Assembly: GCA_018902385.1 (NCBI GenBank)
Contig: JABSSW010000025.1
Location: forward strand, 1-64,000
Length of the DNA stretch: 64,000 bases
DNA from: Physcia stellaris
Lineage: Eukaryota > Ascomycota > Lecanoromycetes > Caliciales > Physciaceae
Direction: 5' to 3'
The first letter of the stretch is position 1. Each line of letters starts with the position of its first letter. This document shows, piece by piece, positions 50,411 to 63,452 of this stretch. The notes beneath the pieces are model-generated. The model was not told the DNA's origin, made no database searches, and was given only the letters and a program-made list of their open reading frames with translations. The translations under genes and the position numbers were made by a program.

Positions 50411-53400
50411 TTATTTTTCGTTTTTTTCAATTTCGTTTCGAAACGATTAATTGATTTTTTTTTTTGAACGTTTTGCGCGATGTAAATATGTCGTTGAATG
50501 ACGTTGAATTGATTTATATCGATCGAAAGTCAAAAAAATAAACGCGAAACGTCGCGAAATAGATTTCGTCAACGAAATCGATTCGTCGAAATTTGTCAAA
50601 AATGAAATATCAACATATTTTGAAATAAACAATTCGAGCATGTTAATAAAATCGTCGTTACAATTTTTAAAATTGAAATTTTCGAATGCGAAAATCGATT
50701 TAACGTATTTTTATTCGATTAAAACGTGAAAACAATGAATTTTTGAAAAAAATCAATTATACAATTCGTAAAAAATAATTTCGACGAACATTAATAATTG
50801 AACATTCGATTTCGCGTATCGACAATTTTGAAAATTTTTGCAACATCAAATTGATATCACGAAACGAACAATTTGATCACGTCGATAAAATTTTTTGTCA
50901 TCAATTAACACGTCGACGTTATCGCATATGTCGAAATTGATTTTACAACGTTTTCAACGAAATTTTGCATGTATTAAATTTTTTGAAAAGCAAATATCAA
51001 TACAAATTTTACAAATAATTTCGCGTGTCATTGTAAACAATTGAAAATTTTGTTGACGAATTTGTAAATGTTCGAAATTTTTGAACAATTGTTGTTTATT
51101 CGTTGAATGAATTTTACATTATCACGAATTGTTCAATAAAATTTGACGACAATTTTGAAAATGTCACGAATTTTTTGACACGATTCAATTTTAATTGCGA
51201 CGTAAATTCTGATTGTAAATAACGCAAAAACAACGAAAAAAATAAATTGAAAAAAAAAAATTATTGATAATCAATTTGAAAATGAAATTGTAACGATTTT
51301 TTTTCGATTGACAATTTTTTGATCGATTACAAACAATAAAATTCATGATTTAATCATTTTCGCAAAACAAATTTTGCTGTTTTTGAATTAATTTCGTGAA
51401 AAACATTCGACGATATTTTGAACATTTTGAAATTTCGTCGTCGACATAATATAAATGCGATCGTGAAAATTTCAATTCGATCATTTACAACGATATTGAA
51501 AACGATAATAATGATATCGAAATTGCAATATGTCGTCGAATTTTCATTCGAACGTTTTATTTGCGATAACGAATTTCGAAAAATCGTTGTGTTGTTTTTT
51601 CAATGAATCGTTGAAATTTTTTTTTAACAATCAAAAATGAAAAATTAAATGAATGTGCATGTTATCGAACAATTTCAATTCGTAAACAATATTTCGTTTT
51701 TTGACAACGAAATATGAATTTAATTTTTTGTCATTCAATTTGTCAAATGAACGAATTGTTTTGATATGACGACGATTTAATCATACATAATTTTTTATTT
51801 CAAAATTGATCGATAAACGAAATTTGTTGATTCGAATAATTATTTTTTGTTTAACATTAACAACGTTAATTTTGATTTATTCGATAATGCGATTTATTTT
51901 TTCGACGATAAATTCGTTTTGTTTGATTAATAAACGTTTTTTAATGATTTCGTAATCATTTAAATTTGAATCAAAAATTATTCGAAAATGATAATTTTTA
52001 TTGATGAAAAACGAAAAAATTGTGATTGCGAAAACGTTATTGTTGTCAACGAATTTCATGATGTCAATTCAATTAATTCAATCGTTTTGACGATAATTGC
52101 AATACAAACGTAAACGAATTTCAATGTTTTGATTAATTCGTTCGATTTGATTTCGAATTTGAAACTGAAACGTCGTGAACAATTTACATTTGATTTTTAA
52201 ACGTTTGCAAAAATTTTTCAAACGCGATTTACAAATTGATCATTTCGATTCGAAACGATAAAAAAAAATAAATCATGCGTACGAAATACGTAATGAAACA
52301 ATATTTTGACGCAAATTTCGATTGTCAAATCGTCATTATCGATCACGCAAAAAACATAATGTCGTTTTTTGATTAATCGATCGATAATAATGCAAATAAC
52401 GTTGTTTTTTTGAATTCAAATAATTCGATTATGAAATTTATCGAAATATTCATTTATCGTTGATTAAAAATTGACAATAATGTTAATAATTCATGACGAT
52501 CATCGTGTGAAATTTTAAATCGTTGACATTTGTGACAATTACGAATGTAACGTTTGATAAATAATCGCATATTAAATCAATAATAATAACGTTTAATGAA
52601 TTTTTCAATGCGATTCATGTTTGAATAAACACAAAAAAATTGATCGTGAACATCGCGAATTATTTCAATCATGAAATTTAAACGATTTGATATTTATAAA
52701 TTTTCGTTTTTAAAAAAAACGTCGTTTCGATCGAAACATTTTTGTAAATTTATTTTTTCGTTGATGATTTGTTTATCGATCAAAATTTAACGATAATTAA
52801 TGCAATTTTTATTTTTTCGATTAATTTGCATAATTCGTTCGTACAAATTGTTTTAAACGTCAATCGAACATAATTGCAATCGAAAAAACGACAACAAAAT
52901 TTGTTTTTTATAAAATTTTCGTTTGTCGTTATTGACAAATCGAAATTCAAACATTCAAATCAAAACGTTCGTTTTAATTTTTTTGATTTCGAATTGATAT
53001 TGAATTTTAATGTTATAATCGATCAAAAGTTCGATTCAACGCATTTGATGAAAAATAAATTTTTTGTTTGTTATGAAAATTTTCAAATTTTTATGATCGA
53101 TGTAAATTTCGACGAATTCGTCGATATTTTCGAAATTTCGAATTTTCAATGTTTAAACATCGAATAATGATCAAAAATTTTTTTGTTATATATTTCGTAA
53201 TTGCATTCGACAAAAATTTTTTTGTTGAAAAAAATTATCGAATAAAATATTTCGTCGTCGTTGTATTGAAATAAAATTTTATTTAAATATCAATTCGAAA
53301 AATCGATTTTCAAAATAATTTTACGATTGCGATCGTAATGTCGAAAAATTGAAATTTCGATTATTTATTTTTTCAAAATTTCGAATGTTTCGTTAAAAAA

Positions 53401-55941
53401 ATCGATTTATTCGAAATCAATTTTTTTTTGATTATTCGAATCAAAAATTTGACGAATTTAAAAAATATTTTGATAAAACGACGATAAAAATTGCAAAAAT
53501 TTCACAAACGTTTGTATTTTTTAATGCAAATTGAACGAATTCAATTGACGATATTTTGAATTTTCAAAAAATTCATACGTAAATTTTTGTCGTTAATATG
53601 ATTTTTCAAAAATGAAATTTTCGTTTGAAAAAATTCGCATTTTTTGATATCAATTTGAAATTCGATTTTTTTGAAATTTTTGAAACATTTGAATGAAATG
53701 TCGTTTATTTTTTTCGAATTTTTTGTAAATAAAAATATCGTTCAAATAAATTTGACAAAAATGATTAATGTATTCAAACAACAAATCGTTCATGTAATAT
53801 TGTCAAATCGTCGAATCGTTTGATTAATTCGAAAAATAATACATGATATTTGTAAATGTTTAACGAACATATAAAAATAAAAATTTTCGTTTTGTGAATT
53901 CATTCGAAATTTATTGAAAATCGATATAATGTTCAAAATTTGAACAAAAAATTTGCAATTTATAATTCGAACAAAAATTTTTCAATCAATAATATAAAAT
54001 AATTATTGCGTTTGATTATGACGTTCAATTTTCGATAATTTCACAAAACGAAATTGTTCGTTCGATTTGACAACGAATAAAAAAACGATACGTACGATGT
54101 TTTTTTTTTGAATTGATAAATTTTTTTGAAAATTTTCGTGAAAATATTTTTGAAAAATTTCGAATTTTTTGACGATAAAAAATAAACTCGATTTCGAAAC
54201 AATTGTTTCGATTTTTCGTCAATTCGATTTTGTGATCGTAAAATTTATGAAAAAATAATTTATCGATTTTTTGAAATTGAAACGTTTTCGAATCGTTTAA
54301 AAAATCAAAAATTTTCGTTTCAATTTTTCGACGATTGTTTTCATGATTTTAAAAATTTTTTTGAAATCGAAATCGAAATTCAAAATCAATTTTATTTTTG
54401 ATTAAATTTTTTTAACGTTGTCAATAATTTCGTTAATTTTTTCATGATCAACGAGAATGTTTTGATTTTTTTTTTTTTTTTTTTTCGATTTTGTAAAAAT
54501 TGAAAAATCGACGTCGATAAAAACGACGTTCAAAAAAACGTTTTCAAAATCGAAATTTTGTTCGTCATTTTTCATTATCAAAAATCGAAATTTTGAATCG
54601 ACGATTAAATCGTTCGAACAAATTTTTTGACTAAATTCGATTTTCGAACAAAAATTTTCAAATAAATTGTTGAAATTTCGTATGATTTTAATTCGTCGTT
54701 TTTTTTAAAAAATTTGACAAAAAAATATTTTTATCAATTTTTCAATAACATATCGAAAATTAAAATTCAATATGTTTTGAAAAAAAAAAAATTTTTTCAT
54801 TTTTCGAAAAATTTCGACGATAAAAAAAAAATTTAATTTTGAAATTTTTATTCGATCGTTTTGAATAATTTGATATTTTTGAAAAAAAATAATCGAAATC
54901 GAAAATTTTTACGATGTTGATGAAAAAAAATATAATTTTTTTTTTTCGTTCAAAAATTTAAAAATTTTGAATGTTTCGAAATGAAAAAGCGATCGAATTT
55001 GAAAATAATTTTTCGTTTTTAAATGTCGAAAAATTTTTGAACGTTTATTCAAAATTTATTCAAAATCAACGAATGAATTTCGATTTTGATTATGAACATG
55101 AAAATCAAATTTTTGAATGATTTTGCAAATAAATGTAAAATAAATGACATGAATAATGAATTTAATTTCGCGATTATCGAATTAAAATTTGACGAATTTC
55201 GATCGTGATAAAATCGAAAAATTATTTAAAATGTTTCACAAATTAAATTGCAATTTTTTAAATCAATGAAAACGTATTCAAATGAATTTGTATTCATTAA
55301 TGTTTGCAAATTATGTTCGTATTTATCGAAAATTAATGTACATTTAATTATTAAAAAATTGTTTTAAAATTTATTGAATCTGTTGAATGTTTTTGACATT
55401 ATTGAAATAAACAACATTTTTGTCGCGATTTTGAAAAAATTTAAACGTTTTTCGATTCATAAATTGAAAAAATTTCGTTGTTAATATCATTAAAATAATT
55501 ATCAAAAAAAATTGAATCGATTTCGATTTGAAAATTCATTAAAAATTCGAAATTTCGTTTCGTTGATTGTCAAAATGTTTTTTTTTGTTTAATTTTTTGA
55601 ACAATCAAATATCGATGATTTAAAAAAAAACAATTTCGTATCAAAAATTGAAAATTTTCAAAGCGATAACAATTTTTATTTGACATTTTTATCAAATTAA
55701 AAATTTTCATGATTTTGATCGACGAAAAATGAAACGTTGAAAATGTTTTACGAATTACGATTTTGACAATTGATTTTTGAAAAAACGAAATTCGTGAAAT
55801 ATTTTTAAATGTCGAATTTTCGAAACGTGTGATTTCAAAAAAATATAATTTTTGATTCATTTTTTCAATCAAAATTTTTTAAATTTTCGATTGTTTCAAA
55901 TAATCGTTATTAACAATGATTTCGAATTTTTTGAATTTAAT
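50186..55941 (-). mobile_element. D: Ty3/Gypsy fossil, 3' portion (5' portion at 63453-64000)
   Basis: The minus-strand order is gag C-terminus (about 55941-55450), protease (about 55340-55140), reverse transcriptase (about 54220-53500), RNase H (about 53170-52870), integrase (about 52650-51870), conserved tail segment (about 51230-51150) and 3' LTR (50186-50410). It is the same group as E: for the RT-to-integrase region, positions in D and E sum to a nearly constant 113638, showing collinear inverted copies. The gag is cut at 55941 by E and continues at 63453. It is heavily mutated, with tens of breaks. Confidence 0.78.
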
Positions 55942-56154
55942 AAAAACGAAACATCGAATTAAAACATTTGAAGAATTAAAAATTAACATCGTTATTTTAT
56001 CAAATCAAATTTAAAATCGAAATTCGATTTGATCGAATTCAAAAATTCAAATTTTAATGAATATCGAAATTTTTCAAATTTCATGTATTTGCTTTTTCAT
56101 TTCGATATTTTCGTGTAATTATGTAATAATATTATAATTGCATAACATTTCACA
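55942..56154 (+). repeat. 5' LTR of E
   Basis: It matches 63236-63452 but is much more mutated; differences are mostly C-to-T or G-to-A. It ends CATTTCACA. The first ~6 bases are unclear. Confidence 0.75.
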
Positions 56155-58857
56155 TTATATCGAAATCATTTTTTTTCATGTTAAAAACGATACGCGAACA
56201 TTCAAATAAACAAAAATTTTACAATTAAATTCAATGAACGAATAAAAAACATAATAGATTCAATTTGATTTTTCATTCAACGAAAACAACAAAAAATAAT
56301 AAACTTTGTGAATTGAAAAAAACGAAACATAATAAATTCGTTTGCATTTGTTTTAAAAACGTTCAAAAAAAATTCACGCGAAAAATTCACAATACAAAAA
56401 TTTTTTCAATCATTTTTGACGAAATTCATTCGTTTTGAAAATCAAAAAATCATCAAATCAAATTATCAACAAACAAACATTTTTATTCAACATTATTTGT
56501 TTCATCAAAACAAACATTTAGAAATTTCAATTCAAAATCACATCAATTTGTCAAAAAATGAAATTCATTCGAATCAAAATTTATTTAAATCATTTCGATC
56601 AAATTTTTTTTTGAAAGAAAAATCAATTATTCGATTTTTCACAATCATGATTTTTTCAAGTTTTTTTTTTTTCGAAATCAATTTGAAAAATCGATTATTT
56701 TTTACGAAAAAAAAATCAACAATTGAACGTGTATGTTTTTGATCGAATAATTGAAAAATTTCGAACAACATAAAATCGAATTTTTTTTGTTTTAAATTTT
56801 TTAATCAAAATGACGAAAATTTGATGAAAAACGATTTTCAAAATCGTTAATTCGATAAACATTTTTCGAAACAACAATTTTCAATCAATGATTTTTAAAT
56901 ACATTTCGACGAATTTGAATTATTTTCGAAATTTTTCGACGAAATCGAAATCGAAAAATGATTCATTCGAATCTGAAATTTTCAAAAAAAATATGAAAAT
57001 GAAATTTCGAATCATAATAAAAAAAAAAAAAATGAAATCAACGAAATTTTGCGTGTCGAAAAAAATGTCGAAATTTTTGTTGTTTCAAATAATAAACTTT
57101 TCAAAAAACGAATTCGTGAAAATAAAAATAAACAACGAAAAAAAAATTGTTAAATTATCATGTTTGAAAAATTTTCAATTTCGAAAAAAAATTTCGTTTT
57201 GAATTCAAAAAAATTCGTTCAAACAATTTGATTTTTTTTTTGAAAAATTTTCGATTTTGAAAAAATCGCTCAAACATTTTGATTTTTTTATTTTTTTGAA
57301 CATAAAAATTTTTTCGAATACATTCGTTACGATATTGAAAAAATAAATGCATTGATAAATTGAAAATCAATTTCGATTGATACGTCGATAAATTCAAAAA
57401 AATTTTTGCAATTATTGATTTTCGAAACATATCGATATTCGACGCGAAATTAAACGCAATTTTTTCGATTCAATTGATCAAATTTTCAAATTTTTGAACG
57501 ACATTTATATCGATGTTGAAATTTTCGAAACGTTCGTCGTCAATACGATGATTTGAAAATGAAATTTTGAATTTTTTTTCAACGAATTTTATTTCGAATT
57601 TTTTTTTAATAAATCAATTTTCTCAAAAAAATGAAAAAAAAAAATTCACGATTTCGAAAAAAAATCACAACGAAATTTCAACACGTCGACGTTAATTGAA
57701 CGATTATGAAATTTTTGAAAATTATTTTCGCAAATTTCAAATCATGAATAAACAAATTATCGTCGCATCAAAAACAACGATGTTAAAATCAACATTTTTT
57801 TATTAAAACAAATCGTCGATTTTCAATTAAATTTTCGAATTCGTCGCAATGAACAATACATTAAAAATTTTGAAAATTAAATATACGACTTTTTTTGAAA
57901 AAAACGTATAAAATTGTCATCGTTTCGTTTTAATTTGTTTAAATTGAAAAAAAAATGTCGAAAATGATGAAAAAAATCATTGATGAAAAAAATGCATTTT
58001 TGACAAATTTTTGACAATTGAATCGACAATTTGATCAAACAAAAAAATGTTTAATTTGCAAATCATTTTTTTGATTAACGATAATTTTCAAAACATCGAC
58101 GACGATAATATAAATTTCGATGTTTCAATCACATTCGACGTTGAATCGAAAAATTAACAATTTTTTCGAAAACGCGAAAAAAATTATCAAAATTTGTTCA
58201 CGAGATTTTCAACATAGCATTTTTAACGAATTTCATTGTAAATTTTTAATTAAAAAATAAATTTGTTTTCGAACGATAGAAAAATCATGATTCAATGATT
58301 TAATTGATATCGATATTTTTAAATACGTTTTTTATTAATGAAAAAATTGCAAAAAAATATGTCATAAATTAAAATTAATTTCAGTTTTTTATCGATTCAA
58401 AAAATTTTTAATTTCGAAAAACGAAAATCAAATTTATTATTTATCAAATATTGTTCAAAATGACGATACAAAATCATTCAAAAATTTTTTTTTCATTGTT
58501 CAAATCAAAAAAAAAACAGCATTCGTTGATTTTAAAAAATTTGAATGAACAAACATGAAATGATTTTCAATATGATCAACGAAAAATGTTATTTCATTTC
58601 GAATCATTGTGAATCACGTTGAAATTTTTTTTTGTTATCACGTTCGTTTATATTTCAAAAATTATTTAATTCGAACAAGCAATCGAATAAAACGTTTTAT
58701 TTGTCATTTTTGAAACGATTTTTAACGTCGTTTTCGTCGACAAACGTTCAAAATATCAAATATTGCAAAAACGATCAATTTCGACATTTTTTCGAGTAAT
58801 TTTTCTCGTTTTACGATAGAAAACTCGAAAAAAAAAACAGCATCAATAAAAAAATTT

Positions 58858-59700
58858 TTGAATTCAAATTTCAAATATGTCATTGAAAAAATAAACAAAA
58901 AATATTCATCGAATAAGTCGTTCAAAAAAAAACGAAAAACGAAAATCATACGTGAAACTCAAAAATCGAATCTAATTAACGTTTCGATAAAAAGATTTGA
59001 CATTTTCAAAAAATCTGCACGACGATTTAATCAACGATTTAAAATCACGATCTCGAAAGTTGAAAATGACGAACAAAATCTCGATTCTGATATATCATTG
59101 AACGTGACGTTCATCGACGCGACGACTTTTCAATCTTTAACAAAATTTAAAAAAAAAAAAAAAAAAGTCAAAATCTTTTCGTTGATTATAAAAAAATTAA
59201 ACGAGATTATTGATAACGTCAAAAAAAAGCTAATCAAAATAAAAATTGATTTTGATTTGAATTTCAAAAAAACTTTTAAAATCATGAAAACAATCGTCGA
59301 AAAATTGAAACGTAAAATTTCTGAATTTTTTAAACGTTTCGAAAATGTATTCAACTCGAAAAAAACAAACAAACTATTTTTTCATAGATTTTACGATCAC
59401 AAAATCGAGTTGATCGAAAATTCGAATCAATTATTTCGAAGTCGAATTTATTTTTTATCGTTCAAAAAATTCGAGACTTTTCAAAAATATTTACACGATA
59501 ATTTTCAAAAAAAATTTATCAATTCAAACAAAACGTTTTATGTTTCGTTTATTTTATTCGTCGTCAAATCGAATGAACAATTTCGTTTGTGCGTGAATTA
59601 TCGAAAATTGAACGTCATAATCAAACGTAATAATTATTTTATTTCGTTGATCGAAAAAATTTTCGTTAAAATTATCGATTGTAAATTTTGTTCAAATTGA
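58858..59700 (+). pseudogene. Pol segment of E leading into reverse transcriptase (longest open stretch, 280 codons)
   Basis: This is the longest open frame in the window. Residues 1-150 are a Lys-rich, low-complexity linker with acidic patches. About 155-190 contain the FENVF...YDHKIEL block that precedes Gypsy reverse transcriptase, and about 195-275 the start of the RT domain, with FYVSFILFVVKSNEQFRLC and NYRKLN. The catalytic loop lies beyond the end, near 59885-59915. It corresponds to C at about 26080-25740 and D at about 54220-54030. The relatively light mutation here explains the length. It is part of a broken element, not a separate gene. Confidence 0.75.
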
Positions 59701-60674
59701 ATATTATATCGATTTTCAATAAATTTCGAATGAATTCACAAAACGAAAATTTTATTATTTTCATATGTTCGTTAAACATTTACAAGTATCATGTATTGTT
59801 TTTCGATTTTATCAATGATTCGATCAATTGACAGCATTACATAAACGATTTGTTGTTTGAATATATTAATCATTTTTGTCAAATGTATTTGAATGATATT
59901 TTCATTTACAGCAAAATTCGAAAACAACATGAACGACATTTCACTCAAATTTTTCAAAAATTGAAAAAAATTGATTTTCAAATCGATATCAAAAAATGCG
60001 AGTTTTTTCAAACAAAAATTTCATTTTTAGAAGTCATATTATCGACAGAAAATTTACGCATGAATTTCAAAAAAATGCAAAACATCGTTAATTGAATTCG
60101 TTCAACATGCATTAAGAAAATGCAAACGTTTGTGAGTTTTTGCAATTTCTATCGACGTTTCATCAAAACGTTTTCGAAATTCGTCAAATTTTTAATTCGA
60201 ATGATCAAAAAGAAAATTGATTTCGAATGAATCGATTTCGCTGACGAAACATTCGAAATTTTGAAAAAACAAATAATCGAAATTTCAATTTTTCGACATT
60301 ATGATCGCAATCGTAAAACTATTTTGAAAATCGATTTCTCAAATTGATGTTTAAATGAAATTCTATTTCAATACGACGACGACGATGTTTTTCATTCGAT
60401 AATTTTTTTCAACAAAAAAATGATTTTTGTCGAATGCAATTACGAAATATATGACAAAAAATTTTTGATCATTATTCGATGTTTGAAACATTGAAAATTC
60501 GAATTCGAAAATATTGACGAATCAATCGAAATTTACATCGATCACAAAAATTTGAAAATTTTTATAACAAACAAAAAATTCATTTCTCGTCAAATACGTT
60601 GAGTCGAAATTTTAACGAATTACAACATCAAAATTCAATATCAGTTCGAAATCAAAAACGTCAAAACGAATGTT

Positions 60675-61560
60675 TTGATTAAAATGTTTGAATTTCGTTT
60701 CGTCGAAAACGACGAACGTGAATTTTATAAAAAGCAAATTTTGTTGTCATTTTTTCGATTACAATTATGTTCGATTGACGTTCAAAACGATTTATACGAA
60801 CGCGTCATGCAAATCAATCGAAAAAATGAAAATTGTACTAATTATCGTCAAATTTTGATCGATGAGCAAATCATCAACGAAAAAATAAATTTGCAAAATT
60901 GTTTCGATCGAAACGAAATTTTTTTTAAAAACGAAAATTTATGAATGTCGAATCAATTAAATTTAATGATTGAAATAATTCGTGACGTTCACGATCAATT
61001 TTTTTGTGCATTCGAACATGAATCGTATTGAAAAATTCATTAAACACTATTATTGTTGATTTAGTATGAAATTATTCATCAAACGTTATATTCGTAATTG
61101 TCACAAATGTCAACGATCGAAATTTTCACATGATAATCGTCACGAATTGTTAATTTCATTGTCGATTTCTAGTTAACGATGAATTGATATATCGATGAAT
61201 TTCATAATTGAATTATTTGATTTCAAAAACAATAATGTCATTTGTATTATTATCGATCGTTTGATCAAAAAACGTCATTACGTTTTTTGCGTGATTGATG
61301 ACGATGATTTAACAATTCAAATTTGTGTCAAAATATTGTTTCATTATGTATTTCGTATTCATGAATTATTTTCATTCATTATTTCAAATCGAGATGATCA
61401 ATTCGTAAATCGCGTTTGAAAAATTTTTTGTAAACGATTAGAAATCAAATGTAAATTGTTCATTGTTTTTCAATTTGAAATCGATGATCAAATCGAACGA
61501 ACGAATCAGAATATCGAAATTCGATTGCGTTTGTATTGCAATTATCGTCAAAACGATTGA
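60675..61560 (+). pseudogene. RNase H-integrase linker and integrase core of E
   Basis: 60675-60944 is the linker. From about 61020 an integrase zinc-binding segment is visible (IRNCHKCQRSKF with upstream His), then the start of the catalytic core (61195-61419, with the MNFIIELF and DRLIKKRHY blocks). The same blocks occur in C at 24145-23924. It is broken. Confidence 0.7.
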
Positions 61561-61578
61561 ATTGATTGAATAAATATC

Positions 61579-61860
61579 ATGAAATTCGTTGACAACAACG
61601 ATGTTTCAGCAATCATCGAATTCATTTCATTTTTCATTAATAAAGATTATCATTTTCGAATGATTTTTGAATCAAATTTAAATGATTACGAAATCATTAG
61701 AAAACGTTTGCTGACTAAACAAAACGAATTCATTGTCGAAAAAATGAATCGTATCATCGAATACGTCAAAGTCAATGTTGTCGATGCAAAACAAAAAATG
61801 ATTGCTCGAATCAACAAATCTCGTTTCTCAATAAATTTTGAAATAAATGATTACGTTTGA
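61579..61860 (+). pseudogene. C-terminal integrase region of E, open piece
   Basis: A 93-residue stretch nearly identical in pattern to D 52059-51877 and related to C 23807-23307. This is the region after the integrase core, before the DNA-binding tail. Confidence 0.65.
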
Positions 61861-62385
61861 TTAAATCGTCGTCATATTAAAACAACTCGTTCGTCAAACA
61901 AACTCGATGACAAAAAATTAAATTTTTATAAAATAATCAAAAAACGAAAATTCGTTTACGAGTTGAAATTATTCAACGATATGCATATTCATTCAGTTTT
62001 TCATTTCTGATTGTTGAGAAAAAATTCTAAAAATTCGTTGAAAAAACAACATAATGATTTTTCGAAATCAATGATTGCAAATGAAATGTTTGAATGAAAG
62101 TTCGATAATATATTGCAATTTCGATATCATTATCATCGATTGCAATATCGTTGCAAATGATCGAATTGAAATTTTCATGATCGCACATGATATTACGTCG
62201 ACGACGACGAGTTTCAAAATGCTCAGAACATCGTTGATGTTTTTCACGAAACTAATTCAGAACAAACAGAATCTGTTTTACGAAACGATTAGATTGTAAA
62301 GTTTATGATCGATCAAAAGACGTCAACATGAATTCGTTACAACTCATTGTCAAATTGAGACAGATAATTTTTGTTTCGATTTTTT

Positions 62386-62497
62386 GCTTTCATGCTATTT
62401 CGCGTTATTTACAGTCAGAATTTACGTCGTTTGAAAAGTTGAATCGTGTCAAAAATATTTTCAGAAATTGTCGTCAAATCTTACTGAACAATAAATA
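62386..62497 (+). pseudogene. Conserved tail segment of E (best preserved copy)
   Basis: The frame reads continuously through LQSEFTSFEKLNRVKNIF and ends at a stop at 62495-62497. Versions occur in B, C, D and at 37.6 kb. It lies between the end of pol and the 3' LTR. No known domain is recognised; it may be the C-terminus of an accessory frame or of pol. Confidence 0.5.
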
Positions 62498-62635
62498 GTA
62501 ATGTAAAATGTCATGCAATGAGATGAATAAACACAGATTGTCAAAAAAATTCGAACATTTACGAATTCGTCAACAAAATTTTCAATTGCTTACTAATGAC
62601 ACGCGAAATTATCTGTAAAATTCGTTCAAAATATT

Positions 62636-63045
62636 TGCTTTTCAAAAAATTTAATACATGCATATTTCGCTGAATGCAATGTACGAATCAAACGTCATAT
62701 ATGCGATAGCATCAACGCGTTAATCGTGATGATAAAAATTCTGTCGATTTGTTCAAATTATTCGTTTCGCGATATCAATTTGATGTTGCAAAAATTCTCA
62801 AAATTGTTGACGCGCTAAATCAAATTCACAATTTTTTATTTATTAATGTTCGTCGAAATTACTTCTTACGAAACGTATGAATTGATTATTTTTCAAAACA
62901 TTCATTACATTCACATTTTATCGCATGCAATGTACACACGAATTCTCGCATACGCGAAAATATCAAAACGTTAAACATTGTTACGATGATTCTATTAACA
63001 TGATCAAACTGCTCATTTCATCGTAAATCGATTTGATGTTTTCAC
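62636..63045 (+). repeat. Two ~250-bp tandem units upstream of the 3' LTR of E
   Basis: The units share TTTTTCAAAA, a GAATGCAATGTAC-type box, CGATAGCATCAA / CGAAAATATCAA, and end TCGATTTGATGTT-like at about 62790 and 63045. D has a mutated inverted counterpart at about 50600-50990. Confidence 0.65.
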
Positions 63046-63235
63046 GATTTTTGACAAATCGATTTCGCGAACGAAATCGATTTCACAGCATTTCGAATTT
63101 ATCTTTTCATTTCATCAATCATTCAATTCAACGTCATTCAACGACGCATTCAGATCGCGCAAAACGTTTTTCATTAAAAAAGAAACGAATTCAGTTGATC
63201 GCTTCGAAGCGAAACTGAAAAAAAACGAGAAATAA

Positions 63236-63452
63236 TGTGACGAGCGTACATCGAATTCAACATTTGACAAAATTAACATCGAGCTAACATCGTTATTTTA
63301 TCACATCGAATGTTAGAGTCGAAATTCGACTTGACGCATTCAAAAGATCAAATTTTCTACATATGTCTTTGCAAATCTCATGTATTTGCTTCTCATTTCG
63401 ATATTTTCGTGTAATTATGTAGTAGTACTATATTTCTGCATAGCATTTCACA
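63236..63452 (+). repeat. 3' LTR of E (217 bp)
   Basis: It starts TGTGACGAGCG after an A-rich polypurine-like tract and ends GCATTTCACA. It is the least mutated LTR in the AT-rich part of the window. Confidence 0.8.

Larger units (their letters stand above)
55942..63452 (+). mobile_element. E: Ty3/Gypsy fossil inserted in the gag of D
   Basis: LTRs lie at about 55942-56154 and 63236-63452. Parts: gag region (about 56400-57700, poorly preserved), protease-to-RT part (58858-59700), reverse transcriptase (about 59400-60180), RNase H (about 60290-60660), linker (60675-60944), integrase (about 61020-61860), conserved tail (62386-62497) and tandem repeats (62636-63045). The left 2.8 kb is as mutated as the rest of the window, whereas from about 58790 rightward many CT, AG and a few GG survive. 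It is the youngest-looking AT-rich element but is still broken, with many interruptions. Confidence 0.82.

Noticed and set aside
52874-53167. 97-codon open frame on the + strand
   Set aside because: It is antisense to the RNase H region of D and lacks independent support.
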